From Mesobacillus selenatarsenatis SF-1 (GTDB lineage Bacteria > Bacillota > Bacilli > Bacillales > Cytobacillaceae), in contig NZ_BASE01000131.1 of NCBI RefSeq assembly GCF_000813125.1, positions 1 to 58,218 of the forward strand: 58,218 bases of DNA, read 5' to 3'. Numbering within the stretch: position 1 is the stretch's first letter; each line of letters begins with the position of its first letter. Positions 16,383-24,722 of this stretch are shown piece by piece. Made by a program: the position numbers and the translations under genes. Under the pieces are notes generated by a model. It searched no databases. It saw only the letters and a list, made by a program, of their open reading frames with translations, and was not told the origin of the DNA.

Positions 16383-17039
16383 ATGTCAGAACAATGTGAT
16401 ACTTTCCAGACACTTGACAATAAGTTCTATCAGCAGCCCACCCTAGAATTGGCGGTATCGCTCCTGGGATGCATTTTAGTGAAAGAAACTGAAGAAGGAA
16501 CAGCCTCGGGAATAATTGTCGAGACAGAAGCCTATGTCGGCCCTATGGACAAAGCGGCGCACAGCTATAATAATCGCAGGACGAAGAGGACAGAGATCAT
16601 GTTCCATGAAGCTGGTTTAGCCTATACTTATGTTATGCACACCCATACACTCTTCAATGTTGTCAGTGGGGAAGAAGGCAATCCAGAGGCAGTGTTGATC
16701 AGAGCCATACAACCTGTTGAGGGAATCGACTTAATGGTTAAGCGCAGAGGTATGCCGGATTCAGCCAATCTCACCAATGGACCCGGAAAGCTAACGAAAG
16801 CAATGGGCATAAATACATCCGATTACGGGCATCCCTTAACAGAGAAGCCACTTTTCATCTCGCAAGGGTTTGTACCTGAGAGCATATCTTCAGGGAAGAG
16901 AATCGGTATCGACAATTCCGGAGAAGCAAGAGACTATCCATGGCGTTTTTGGATCACCGGTAATCGCTATGTATCACGACATCAGAATGCCGAAAAGATA
17001 ATAGTTTTAAAAGATGTTAGTACAAACGGAGGAACGTAA
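16383..17039 (+). CDS. DNA-3-methyladenine glycosylase (AAG/MPG family)
   Basis: 218 residues. Motifs of the AAG family: VETEAYVGPMDKAAHSYN with the catalytic Glu, HEAGLAYTYVMHT, NLTNGPGKLTKAMGI and the closing NRYVSR. It removes alkylated and deaminated purines from DNA as the first step of base excision repair. The ATG has TAGGAGG upstream. Its stop overlaps the start of the next gene by one base (TAATG), so the two are translated together. Confidence 0.92.
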   Translation: MSEQCDTFQTLDNKFYQQPTLELAVSLLGCILVKETEEGTASGIIVETEAYVGPMDKAAHSYNNRRTKRTEIMFHEAGLAYTYVMHTHTLFNVVSGEEGNPEAVLIRAIQPVEGIDLMVKRRGMPDSANLTNGPGKLTKAMGINTSDYGHPLTEKPLFISQGFVPESISSGKRIGIDNSGEARDYPWRFWITGNRYVSRHQNAEKIIVLKDVSTNGGT

Positions 17040-17563
17040 TGAAAAAAGCAGTATTTTTAGATAGGGATGGAGTACTCAATGAAGTTTTATCTCACCGGGT
17101 AAAATTTGTTAACTCTCCTGAAGATCTTTATCTTCTTGATGGCGCAGCAGAAGCAGTCGCAGACTTGAGCAAGGCTGGCTATGAAATTTTTGTAGTCACC
17201 AATCAGGGAGGAGTCGGACTTGGATTCTTGAAGGAAAAGCGCCTGCAAGAAATCCATGATCACATGGTTGAATTGATCAAAGAACATGGCGGCCATATCA
17301 AGGAGGTTGCCTACTGCCCACACAAACCAAAGGCGGGCTGTGAATGCCGCAAACCAAATGCCGGAATGCTTCTTGACCTTGCCAGCAGGCATGATATCGA
17401 ATTGACAGGAAGTGTCATGGTAGGAGATCACGAGCGCGATATCGAAGCTGGCAAAAAAGCAGGCTGTAAAACTGTTTTTATCGGAACCGATGAAACAAGT
17501 GCCGACAAGAAGGCACCTACACTACAGGCAGCCGTTCCTTTAATTTTAGAGCTTTTGGGATAA
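17039..17563 (+). CDS. GmhB-like HAD phosphatase (histidinol/heptose-bisphosphate type)
   Basis: 174 residues of the HAD-IIIA subfamily. Catalytic Asp8 and Asp10 lie in FLDRDGV, the Thr motif in VVTNQGG, and the acidic motif in MVGDHERDIEAG. The zinc-binding loop CPHKPKAGCECRKP has the cysteine spacing of GmhB-type D-glycero-D-manno-heptose bisphosphatases. No other heptose genes are nearby, so the in vivo substrate is uncertain. Translationally coupled to the glycosylase gene. Confidence 0.85.
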   Translation: MKKAVFLDRDGVLNEVLSHRVKFVNSPEDLYLLDGAAEAVADLSKAGYEIFVVTNQGGVGLGFLKEKRLQEIHDHMVELIKEHGGHIKEVAYCPHKPKAGCECRKPNAGMLLDLASRHDIELTGSVMVGDHERDIEAGKKAGCKTVFIGTDETSADKKAPTLQAAVPLILELLG

Positions 17564-17596
17564 GGAAGGCGACGCAAACAAATTGAAACACAATAA

Positions 17597-17626
17597 AAAC
17601 GCTGCCATCAGTTGGCAGCGTTTTTT
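17597..17626. terminator. Bidirectional terminator
   Basis: AACGCTGCC / GGCAGCGTT stem with T6, between the convergent GmhB-like gene and the oxidoreductase operon. Confidence 0.9.
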
Positions 17627-17680
17627 GAAGTGATTCAAACAGTAATTGTGGCGGACTCCATTTCTCGGGCGCAACCTCTG

Positions 17681-18226
17681 CTAATGCGTCGGTGCTTTAG
17701 TTAATGAACGCCCAAGTTCAAGCGCCTGGCGATTGATTTCCAATAGAGAGTGCTTTTCCGGGGAAAGCACTTTTTTCAATGCTTCCAAAATTGATTCATC
17801 GGACAGAATACCCGTTTCCTCCAGGAATGCCCCAAGCAGGATTATATTAGCGACTTTTGGATTGCCGAGCTCATTCGCCTTGTCGGTTGCGTCAATATTT
17901 AAAACTCTTATATCAGTCCTAGGTGAAACTTTTGAAATCAATGATGAGTTCACAACTAATAACCCGCCGGCCCTGACCATCGGTTCAAACTTTTCATATG
18001 ACGGGTTATTAAGGACAATTGCTGTCGTCGGCCGCGACACAAGTGGTGAACCTACCTGTTCCTCGCTGACGACGACTGCACAGTTGGCAGTTCCGCCGCG
18101 CTGCTCGGGACCGTAGGAAGGCAGCCATGATACAAACTTTCCTTCAGTCATCCCTGCATAGGCAATCAATTGGCCCATCGACATGACTCCCTGGCCTCCG
18201 AACCCCGCTATCAAGATTTCCTCCAT
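17681..18226 (-). CDS. 2-oxoacid:ferredoxin oxidoreductase, gamma subunit
   Basis: 181 residues. GFGGQGVMSMGQLIAYAG at the N-terminus and LPSYGPEQRGGTANC are typical of the gamma domain of POR/VOR/KGOR enzymes, which holds CoA-binding and structural roles. It is the last gene of the operon. The ATG at 18226 overlaps the TGA stop of the beta gene by one base (TGATG), so translation is coupled. Several GTG/ATG codons upstream are alternative starts. Confidence 0.88.
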   Translation of the reverse strand: MEEILIAGFGGQGVMSMGQLIAYAGMTEGKFVSWLPSYGPEQRGGTANCAVVVSEEQVGSPLVSRPTTAIVLNNPSYEKFEPMVRAGGLLVVNSSLISKVSPRTDIRVLNIDATDKANELGNPKVANIILLGAFLEETGILSDESILEALKKVLSPEKHSLLEINRQALELGRSLTKAPTH

Positions 18227-18981
18227 CACCACTCATCACCACCCTTTGGTACATCCTTATACACGCCAAGAGGATAGGCAGGCACCATATTGTCCTTAAT
18301 CCAATCGAGAGATTCATTGGGATCAAGGCCCCAGTTCGTCGGACAGCTGGACAGAATCTCGACCATCGAGAAACCCAATCCCTGCTTCTGTGTTTCAAAT
18401 GCTTTGCGAATCGCTTTCTTCGCTTTAAGGATGTTCGGCACATCATGCGTCGAAACTCGTTCGATATAGGCTGTTCCATCCAGAGTTGACAACATCTCAC
18501 TAACCCGGATCGGCAGTCCCTGGATGCTCGCATCCCGGCCGAATGGAGTCGTAGCCGTTTTCTGGCCAACCAATGTTGTCGGCGCCATTTGTCCTCCAGT
18601 CATTCCATAAATCGCATTATTCACAAAAATAACGGTAATGTTTTCTCCTCTTGCAGCGGCGTGGACAGCCTCAGCAATTCCAATCGAAGCAAGGTCGCCA
18701 TCTCCCTGGTAGGTAAAAACAAATCGGTCAGGCAGGACGCGCTTTATGCCTGTAGCGACAGCTGGAGCCCTGCCATGTGCTGCCTGGGTCATATCACAAT
18801 TGAAATATTCATATGAAAGTACAGAGCATCCGACCGAAGCGACTCCAACTGTATCCTCAAGAATCCCCATTTCTTCAAGGACTTCCCCAACCATCCTGTG
18901 GATAATTCCATGCGTACAGCCGGGACAATAGTGCGTCTGGTTATCAGTTAATCCAGATGTTTTCTCAAACACGGTCTTCAT
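18226..18981 (-). CDS. 2-oxoacid:ferredoxin oxidoreductase, beta (TPP-binding) subunit
   Basis: About 251 residues. CPGCTHG near the N-terminus and the TPP/Mg motif [12 protein letters not shown]...[12 protein letters not shown] define the thiamine-pyrophosphate domain. With the alpha, gamma and ferredoxin subunits it performs CoA-dependent oxidative decarboxylation of a 2-oxoacid with reduction of ferredoxin. I choose ATG 18981, six bases after GAGGT; ATG 18987 is too close to that site. Confidence 0.9.
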   Translation of the reverse strand: MKTVFEKTSGLTDNQTHYCPGCTHGIIHRMVGEVLEEMGILEDTVGVASVGCSVLSYEYFNCDMTQAAHGRAPAVATGIKRVLPDRFVFTYQGDGDLASIGIAEAVHAAARGENITVIFVNNAIYGMTGGQMAPTTLVGQKTATTPFGRDASIQGLPIRVSEMLSTLDGTAYIERVSTHDVPNILKAKKAIRKAFETQKQGLGFSMVEILSSCPTNWGLDPNESLDWIKDNMVPAYPLGVYKDVPKGGDEW

Positions 18982-18983
18982 TG

Positions 18984-20048
18984 TCATACCTCGACACCCC
19001 CTGCCAGCTGTATGATTTGATCGTAAATTTCTTCTTGCGTAGGGACGACACCGCCAGTGCGCCCAAAGAAGGAAACCGGGGCCTTGCCCTCGACAGCAAG
19101 TCTGACATCCTCAACCATTTGGCCTGCGCTCATCTCGACTGAGAGATAGCCCTTCACCCTGTCACGTGTTGCAATAAACGGCTGCTCAGGGAATGGCCAA
19201 AGTGTGATAGGCCTGATCATCCCGATTTTCAGTCCATCTTTCCTCGCTTTATTGATTGCATTCATGGCAATCCTTGCTGCTGTTCCATAAGCAGTTACAA
19301 TATAATCGGCATCTTCAGTTTCAAAGGTTTCGAATCTGACTTCATTTTGCTTAATCATTGTGAATTTTTTCTGTAAAAGTTCATTCCGCTTTTCGAGTGC
19401 ATCTGCATTCAATTCTAGTGAAGAGATAATTCTTGGCTTCCCATCACCGCGTGTTCCCGTGGTAGCCCATTCCTTTTGTTCCGGCTTCCTCTCGCTCAAT
19501 TCCTTGAACTCAACCGGTTCCATCATCTGTCCAAGCATGCCATCCCCAAGCAGGATAACTGGCGTCCGGTAACGGTCGGCGATATCAAATGCAGCTTCAG
19601 TCAGGTCAATGATTTCCTGAAGCGTGGACGGAGCCAGGACAGGTGTATGGTAATCCCCATGACCGCCACCTTTTGTCACCTGGAAATAGTCCGATTGTGC
19701 CGGCTGGATATTGCCGAGTCCTGGCCCTCCTCGGACGACATTCACAATCAGTGCCGGCAGTTCGGCCCCTACCAAATATGAGATTCCTTCCTGCTTCAAG
19801 CTGAATCCAGGACTTGATGATGATGTCATCACACGCACACCGGTTCCGGCCGCGCCATACACCATATTAATCGCTGCTACTTCACTTTCCGCCTGTAAAA
19901 ATAATCCGCCAACCTCTGGCAGCCTTCTGGCCATATAGGCAACAAGCTCACTCTGCGGTGTGATTGGATAGCCGAAAAAATATTTACAGCCTGCATGGAC
20001 AGCGGCTTCCGCGATGACCTCGTTACCCTTCATAAGTACTTTCCCCAT
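18984..20048 (-). CDS. 2-oxoacid:ferredoxin oxidoreductase, alpha subunit (VorB/KorA-like)
   Basis: About 354 residues: [15 protein letters not shown] at the N-terminus, the [17 protein letters not shown] segment, and [22 protein letters not shown]. It reads like subunits annotated VorB (2-oxoisovalerate type), but the same fold serves 2-oxoglutarate enzymes, so the substrate is open. ATG 20048 lies eight bases after GGAG. Downstream of the ferredoxin gene by 16 bp. Confidence 0.88.
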   Translation of the reverse strand: MGKVLMKGNEVIAEAAVHAGCKYFFGYPITPQSELVAYMARRLPEVGGLFLQAESEVAAINMVYGAAGTGVRVMTSSSSPGFSLKQEGISYLVGAELPALIVNVVRGGPGLGNIQPAQSDYFQVTKGGGHGDYHTPVLAPSTLQEIIDLTEAAFDIADRYRTPVILLGDGMLGQMMEPVEFKELSERKPEQKEWATTGTRGDGKPRIISSLELNADALEKRNELLQKKFTMIKQNEVRFETFETEDADYIVTAYGTAARIAMNAINKARKDGLKIGMIRPITLWPFPEQPFIATRDRVKGYLSVEMSAGQMVEDVRLAVEGKAPVSFFGRTGGVVPTQEEIYDQIIQLAGGVEV

Positions 20049-20064
20049 TGTCATGTCTCCTTTG

Positions 20065-20295
20065 CTATACAGATTTCCTTACCTTTTCTGGCCTATAAAC
20101 AGTGATGACCGAATCCGGACACATCTGTGCGCACTTGCCGCAGCTGATGCAATTTCCCTGATCTGTCACAACCGCCGGCCGGTAGCCTTTTTCATTCAAG
20201 TAATCAGCAAGATAAATCACATTTGTCGGACAAGCGTTTACGCACAGCTTGCATGATTTACAAGTCTCTTCATTAAAAACAACTCTCTGCTCCAC
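20065..20295 (-). CDS. 4Fe-4S ferredoxin, delta subunit of 2-oxoacid oxidoreductase
   Basis: 76 residues with two cluster motifs: CKSCKLCVNACP and CISCGKCAQMCP. It passes electrons from the TPP site to the acceptor ferredoxin. The start is GTG at 20295 behind AAAGGAGG; the ATG at 20322 lies upstream of that ribosome site, inside the NTPase gene. Gene order NTPase, ferredoxin, alpha, beta, gamma. Confidence 0.88.
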   Translation of the reverse strand: MEQRVVFNEETCKSCKLCVNACPTNVIYLADYLNEKGYRPAVVTDQGNCISCGKCAQMCPDSVITVYRPEKVRKSV

Positions 20296-20309
20296 CGTAT
20301 TTGCCTCCT

Positions 20310-20987
20310 TTACATTTCCCATGGCAATTTTAAATACCTCGAAATCACTTTTACCTGGGACTCCGACTCAATTCCAGCACTTTCAGCTGATAAATGCTGC
20401 GGTACCATCGTGTACAACAAAGGAATTCCCAATTTATCTGACAGCTCCTTGCCTAACGCAAACCCCTTTTCGACATCCTGAATCGTCGTTTCGGATCCTA
20501 CATTTGAGTTATTGATAATTCCTGTGATTTTCAGCCTGGAGGCTTTTTCGATTTTCTGCAATGTCTCAACCGCTCCCTCCAGAGTACTGACATATGGACG
20601 GTTAGCATTCAAAATAAACAGCACCTCGGGCTTCATTTCTTTCCAATCGTTATAAAATTGCCCCAGTGCCGTAGCTCCATCTTTATCTCCTCCAGCATCG
20701 ACGATCAGCTTATAGGCCGGGTCATAGATCACCCTGCTCATATCGCCCGGAACAATCGGCAAATCAGCGGCTGCAAGCCTTTCAGCAGGTGCAATAAGTT
20801 CAATTCCATTTTGTTCAAAAATATTTCTGGCATCCCTCGCACGGTAATATGGATTTACGATGTCGAGGTCGGCAACTGAGGTCCTGGCATTTGTTTTCCT
20901 TGCCTCGAGTGCTAGATTAATTGATATCTCTGTTTTTCCGCTGCCAAAATGGCCTGTAATGATGGTGATGTCCGCACCTTTTTTCAC
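20310..20987 (-). CDS. P-loop NTPase of the oxidoreductase operon
   Basis: 225 residues with Walker A GHFGSGKTE near residues 12-20 and a MinD/ParA-like layout (SVADLDIVNPYY, VDAGGDKDG, NANRPYV). It is the first gene of the oxidoreductase operon. Its role is not known; SIMIBI-class NTPases next to iron-sulfur enzymes often help cofactor assembly, which is inference here. The GTG start at 20987 follows GGGAGGTG. A cre site lies just upstream. Confidence 0.75.
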   Translation of the reverse strand: MKKGADITIITGHFGSGKTEISINLALEARKTNARTSVADLDIVNPYYRARDARNIFEQNGIELIAPAERLAAADLPIVPGDMSRVIYDPAYKLIVDAGGDKDGATALGQFYNDWKEMKPEVLFILNANRPYVSTLEGAVETLQKIEKASRLKITGIINNSNVGSETTIQDVEKGFALGKELSDKLGIPLLYTMVPQHLSAESAGIESESQVKVISRYLKLPWEM

Positions 20988-21006
20988 CGGTTCCCACCTC
21001 CCTTAT

Positions 21007-21020
21007 TGAAAGCGTTTTCA
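21007..21020 (-). promoter_or_regulatory. cre site for the 2-oxoacid:ferredoxin oxidoreductase operon
   Basis: TGAAAGCGTTTTCA matches the B. subtilis cre consensus at every fixed position. It lies about 20 bp upstream of the first start codon, downstream of a TTGACA element (minus strand, around 21032-21027). CcpA-mediated carbon catabolite repression is inferred. Confidence 0.75.
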
Positions 21021-21116
21021 TTTTATGTCAACTTCATTATATAAATTTCTACCAGGCTTCTCTTTGATAAAAGTCACGTTTTTAGAAAAACTGATCAAAA
21101 AAGTGTTAACCAACTT

Positions 21117-21146
21117 AAAAAAGGAGTTCCACGACAGAACTCCTGT
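21117..21146 (-). terminator. Terminator of small hypothetical gene
   Basis: Minus strand AGGAGTTC / GAACTCCT with a 7-nt loop and a T run. Confidence 0.85.
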
Positions 21147-21153
21147 TTAAGTC

Positions 21154-21474
21154 TTATATTGCAAAGCTCAGAATCACTTTTTGCGGCATGTCCTGTTCTT
21201 CATAAACATCTTTTCTCAATCTCTCACAAGAAGGCATTTCATACGAAAAATCTTCCACTGCTTCAGGGATCATTCCATCTGCTTTCAGTGCATTAAAAAC
21301 TTTTTGCATTGCGTCATCTGTATCCAGACAATCTTCTGAACCTTCATATTTAAAACAATCAACGCATGTTTCCACGATATTTGCATCAATCTGTTCCTGT
21401 ATAAATACTAATTTTGCGCCAGCCATCTTCTCAACTTCACGATTTTCCAATTCAATAATCGTTGTTACGTTCAT
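21154..21474 (-). CDS. Conserved-looking hypothetical protein
   Basis: 106 residues, acidic, with five cysteines including CVDCF and a later DCLD; predicted soluble. I do not recognise the family. The paired cysteines could bind metal, but this is only a guess. ATG 21474 follows GGAGGTG by six bases. Monocistronic, ending at its own terminator. Confidence 0.65.
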   Translation of the reverse strand: MNVTTIIELENREVEKMAGAKLVFIQEQIDANIVETCVDCFKYEGSEDCLDTDDAMQKVFNALKADGMIPEAVEDFSYEMPSCERLRKDVYEEQDMPQKVILSFAI

Positions 21475-21649
21475 TATTGGCACCTCCATTTGGATTACAC
21501 TATCATTATAGTAAGTAAAAATCCAAACAGGGGTGTTTTGTCATTTAGTTCATTTATTATTCACATATTACGGTCAAAAAGTTGTCAAAAACTCCTAAAC
21601 AAAGGGATTTCCGATACCCATATAGGGATTTAACTAAATCAGCACATAC

Positions 21650-22372
21650 TTAATCCAATGCATCGATTTCAACTAAATCCCAGGGGGTGATAATCCCGAT
21701 CGGCCGATCGGAGGTTTTTCCATTTTCAGTGATTAATACTGCTTCCAGCTTCCTGTTTTCTAGATGATACTTTTCAAAAATATCCTCTACCGAGAATATA
21801 TCCGAGTTCTTCGTTGCAAACTCTACAAATCTCTTTGAATGAAGATACTCCAGGTCGCTGATTTTCACATCCTCTATCGTTCTGCCGCCCTCCAGCAGAT
21901 TACTCGCAAGCCACTGGGCAATGCAATTCGAAGTCAATAACCACTTAAATCCATTTTCATCATAGACAGGAAACTGGGAATAGGCCCTTTTCCGGATAAT
22001 TTTCAAGACATCAACTAAACTGGTATCTTCTTTAAAATAAAACACTGGTCTTGTCGCGATCTCCAGTGCATTCTTCGGATCTGACACCTGACTGGCGATT
22101 ATTTCAATCTTCTCCACCACTTTTTCATGCGGTTCAGCTATATAAAAATCCAGCGCAATTTTGTCATGCACAAGTGAATTCCGAAGGCGCCCATACATCT
22201 TTAAGTCATGATAATATTTGCGGATAATCGAATGTCTCGGATAATTAATCCGCAGCAACTCTGAAAATTTATCAGTCGTCTCATTCCTAGCATTCCTCTG
22301 CATCCACCGATGAATCTGGTTGAACGCCACTTCAAATCTCTCGGATCTTTTTTCATTTTGAATAACAGCCAA
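21650..22372 (-). CDS. CBS-domain protein
   Basis: About 240 residues. The first ~95 form an alpha-helical region with NSLVHDKI; the rest holds a CBS pair (PVFYFKEDTSLVDVLKIIRKRAYSQFPVYDENG, and IGIITPWDLVEID at the end). CBS pairs bind adenine nucleotides and regulate partners. The TTG start at 22372 has GAGGAG eight bases upstream; the ATG at 22393 has no ribosome site. Partner unknown. Confidence 0.7.
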   Translation of the reverse strand: MAVIQNEKRSERFEVAFNQIHRWMQRNARNETTDKFSELLRINYPRHSIIRKYYHDLKMYGRLRNSLVHDKIALDFYIAEPHEKVVEKIEIIASQVSDPKNALEIATRPVFYFKEDTSLVDVLKIIRKRAYSQFPVYDENGFKWLLTSNCIAQWLASNLLEGGRTIEDVKISDLEYLHSKRFVEFATKNSDIFSVEDIFEKYHLENRKLEAVLITENGKTSDRPIGIITPWDLVEIDALD

Positions 22373-22560
22373 TTTAATGTCTCCTCGCTTCATATCATTA
22401 TGTATTTAATCATTCATTCATCACTTACTATGATTTCCACGAACTTTTGCTCGTGTTTATTACAGATTTTATCAGTAGTGTGCTGTATTTTCTTAATAGT
22501 ATCAAAAAAACTGCTAATTTTGCTTGTTGATCTGTAAAACTGGCCATCTTACATACTTAT

Positions 22561-22652
22561 TTCCGCGAAATTGTATGGTTATTCCGCGATTTCACACCTT
22601 GATTCCGCGAAAGTCCAGTATAATTCCGCGATTTTCCACCATAATTCCGCGA
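22561..22652. repeat. Five-copy 21-bp repeat (TTCCGCGA array)
   Basis: TTCCGCGA occurs at 22561, 22582, 22603, 22624 and 22645, exactly 21 bp apart each time. The 13 bases between copies vary. The array lies between the minus-strand CBS gene and the plus-strand riboswitch. The rest of 22373-22800 contains nothing else I recognise. Confidence 0.9.
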
Positions 22653-22800
22653 CTTGGAAATTAGCAAACAGATATACCAACTAGCTTCCAGCTCCCTCAA
22701 TAATCAGAAAAAAACAAATAGATAAACTTTAAGAATTGCAATTGACCTCGATGTAAATTGCTGATACTATCACTAGTATTATTTAAATCTATTATCTTTT

Positions 22801-22916
22801 CCTTGTATATGTTCGAGAATATGGCTCGGACGTTTCTACCATGCTACCGTAAAAGGCGTGACTACAAGGGACTTTGATATTTGCTATTCTTTTTGGCATC
22901 TATTTGTCCTTTGTGG
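22801..22916 (+). ncRNA. Purine riboswitch, guanine/hypoxanthine type
   Basis: P1 pairs CCTTGTA (22801-22807) with TACAAGG (22863-22869). The core motifs ATATGG, GTTTCTACC, ACCGTAAA and GACTAC are in place. The base that pairs with the ligand is C (GACTAC), which specifies guanine or hypoxanthine rather than adenine. CTACAAGGGAC in the P1 3' strand can also pair with GTCCTTTGTGG at 22907-22917, a likely antiterminator. It controls the permease gene at 23084. Confidence 0.93.
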
Positions 22917-22949
22917 TACTCCGGCAGCATAAAACTGCCGGAGTTTTTT
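22917..22949 (+). terminator. Riboswitch expression-platform terminator
   Basis: ACTCCGGCAG / CTGCCGGAGT stem followed by T7. Ligand binding to the upstream aptamer should favour this terminator and switch the permease off. Confidence 0.93.
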
Positions 22950-23083
22950 TATTTTCTATGCTCTGTTAAACAAGGCTGTTGATTTTCGTTTCAGGCGATT
23001 CACTACAATCAACAGGAGTAAAAAACAATTTTGGGTTTTAACAGAGCCATTCTCTTAAATAAACTACCAGGAGGACAGCACAC

Positions 23084-24376
23084 ATGAAAAACTTTTTCCA
23101 GTTCGCAGAACGAAATACAAATTATAAACAAGAAACACTTGCCGGAATCACGACGTTCTTATCGATGGCGTACATTCTTGTCGTCAATCCATTAATCCTC
23201 GGCCAGGCAGGCATGGATAAAGGAGCTGTTTTTACAGCTACTGCTCTATCAGCCATCATCGGCTCCCTTCTGATCGGTCTGCTTGCTAACTTCCCGATTG
23301 GGATCGCTCCAAGCATGGGCTTGAATTCATTTTTTACTTTTACCGTCAGCATCGGGATGGGAGTCAAATGGGAAGTCGCCCTTACTGGTGTGTTCATCGC
23401 GGGTGTTCTGTTCGTCATCCTCAGTCTTTTAAAGATCCGCGAAAAAATCATCAATGTCATCCCTCAGGATCTTAAGCATGCAATCGCTGCGGGAATCGGT
23501 TTCTTCGTCGCCTTCATCGGCTTGAAAAATGCGGGAATCATCGTTGGCAGCGAAGCGACTTTTGTCTCTATCGGCAACTTGACATCAGGCCCTGTCCTCC
23601 TTGCTCTCTTTGGCTTCATCGTCAGTGTCATCATGATGGTCCGCGGAATCAGCGGCGGCATCTTTTATGGAATGGTGATTGCCACAATCGTTGGTATTTT
23701 CACTGGCTTGATTGAAAAACCTACAGCAATCGTCGGTTCGGTTCCTGATATCTCACCAACGTTTGGTGTCGTCTTCAACCACCTGGGAGATATCTTCTCC
23801 CCAGATGTCCTTGCCGTCATTTTCACATTCCTGTTTGTTGCTTTCTTTGATACTGCAGGGGCACTTATTGCGGTTGCCAGCCAGGCTGGTCTGATGAAGG
23901 ACAATAAAATTCCCAATGCCGGGCGTGCCCTTCTTGCGGACGCAGGGTCGGCTGTTGCTGGAGCTGTACTTGGCACATCCACAACAGCGTCGTTCGTTGA
24001 ATCATCAGCAGGCATCGCGGTAGGCGGTCGTACTGGTTTCACTTCCGTAATCATTGCGGCTTGCTTTGGCGTGGCGATGCTCTTTTCTCCGATCCTATCA
24101 GTTATAACGCCAGAAGTTACCGCTCCAGCACTCATTATTGTTGGTGCGTTGATGGCAACCGAAATCAGTAAAATCAATTGGAACAACCTTGCTGTGATTA
24201 TCCCTTCATTCGTAACGATCATCATGATGCCGCTCACCTTCAGTGTCGCAACCGGAATCGCCCTTGGTTTCATTCTTTATCCATTGATGATGCTTGGCAT
24301 GGGCAAGCTTAGAGAAGTCCATCCAATTATGTATGTTCTTGGTTTCTTGTTTGTCGGTTATTTTATCTATGTTTAA
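23084..24376 (+). CDS. NCS2-family purine permease (PbuG-like)
   Basis: 430 residues with about 12 hydrophobic segments and the same motifs as its paralogue at 9338: QETLAGITTFLSMAYILVVN, APSMGLNSFFTF and GTSTTASFVESSAGIAVGGR. It likely imports guanine and hypoxanthine. AGGAGG precedes the ATG. Control by the guanine-type riboswitch fits a PbuG role. A strong terminator follows. Confidence 0.93.
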   Translation: MKNFFQFAERNTNYKQETLAGITTFLSMAYILVVNPLILGQAGMDKGAVFTATALSAIIGSLLIGLLANFPIGIAPSMGLNSFFTFTVSIGMGVKWEVALTGVFIAGVLFVILSLLKIREKIINVIPQDLKHAIAAGIGFFVAFIGLKNAGIIVGSEATFVSIGNLTSGPVLLALFGFIVSVIMMVRGISGGIFYGMVIATIVGIFTGLIEKPTAIVGSVPDISPTFGVVFNHLGDIFSPDVLAVIFTFLFVAFFDTAGALIAVASQAGLMKDNKIPNAGRALLADAGSAVAGAVLGTSTTASFVESSAGIAVGGRTGFTSVIIAACFGVAMLFSPILSVITPEVTAPALIIVGALMATEISKINWNNLAVIIPSFVTIIMMPLTFSVATGIALGFILYPLMMLGMGKLREVHPIMYVLGFLFVGYFIYV

Positions 24377-24386
24377 TAAGTTTCAC

Positions 24387-24414
24387 GCCCGCAGTGCCTC
24401 TGCGGGCTTTTTTT
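24387..24414 (+). terminator. Terminator of pbuG-like gene
   Basis: GCCCGCAG / CTGCGGGC stem with T7. Confidence 0.95.
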
Positions 24415-24722
24415 ATTGTTCACCGAAAATTCTCCACGCAACTTTCACGAATGTGTTTTAAGTGTGAAATGTGCAAAAAATTCAAATAAATTATAGGTGA
24501 TTCCCCTTACTTCTTCCTGCATTCTCGAAAATAGTAACTGAATTTCCACAGCAATAGACTTACCCCTGATGGTAAAAATAACTTAAGCGCTTATTTTTTT
24601 TGCAACACCTAAAACCCATAGGAGTATAGGCATTTAGAAGGATGGAGGTGTACATTCCCACCGTTTGTTCAATTCCAAATCAATATTTTGGCGGTATATC
24701 CGCCAGCAGAGAGGTGAGAGCT
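24415..24722. other. Upstream region of the respiratory reductase operon
   Basis: About 308 bp with no gene. A possible promoter (TTGCAA at 24600-24605, TATAGG at 24625-24630) has a 19-nt spacer and is weak. No clear Fnr (TGTGA-N6-TCACA) or Rex site was found, although TGTGA occurs once at 24458. Confidence 0.4.

Noticed and set aside
23665-24273. Long minus-strand frame opposite the second purine permease.
   Set aside because: Antisense shadow; composition follows the codon pattern of the permease on the other strand.
24435-24475. TTTCAC ... GTGAAA inverted repeat upstream of the reductase operon as an Fnr or Rex site.
   Set aside because: Arms are only 6 bp and 13 or more bases apart, and neither the Fnr nor the Rex spacing fits.
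24642-24722. ATG-started N-terminal extension of the double-rhodanese protein.
   Set aside because: It removes the lipoprotein signal from the N-terminus and has no ribosome site; TTG 24723 has GAGGTGAG.
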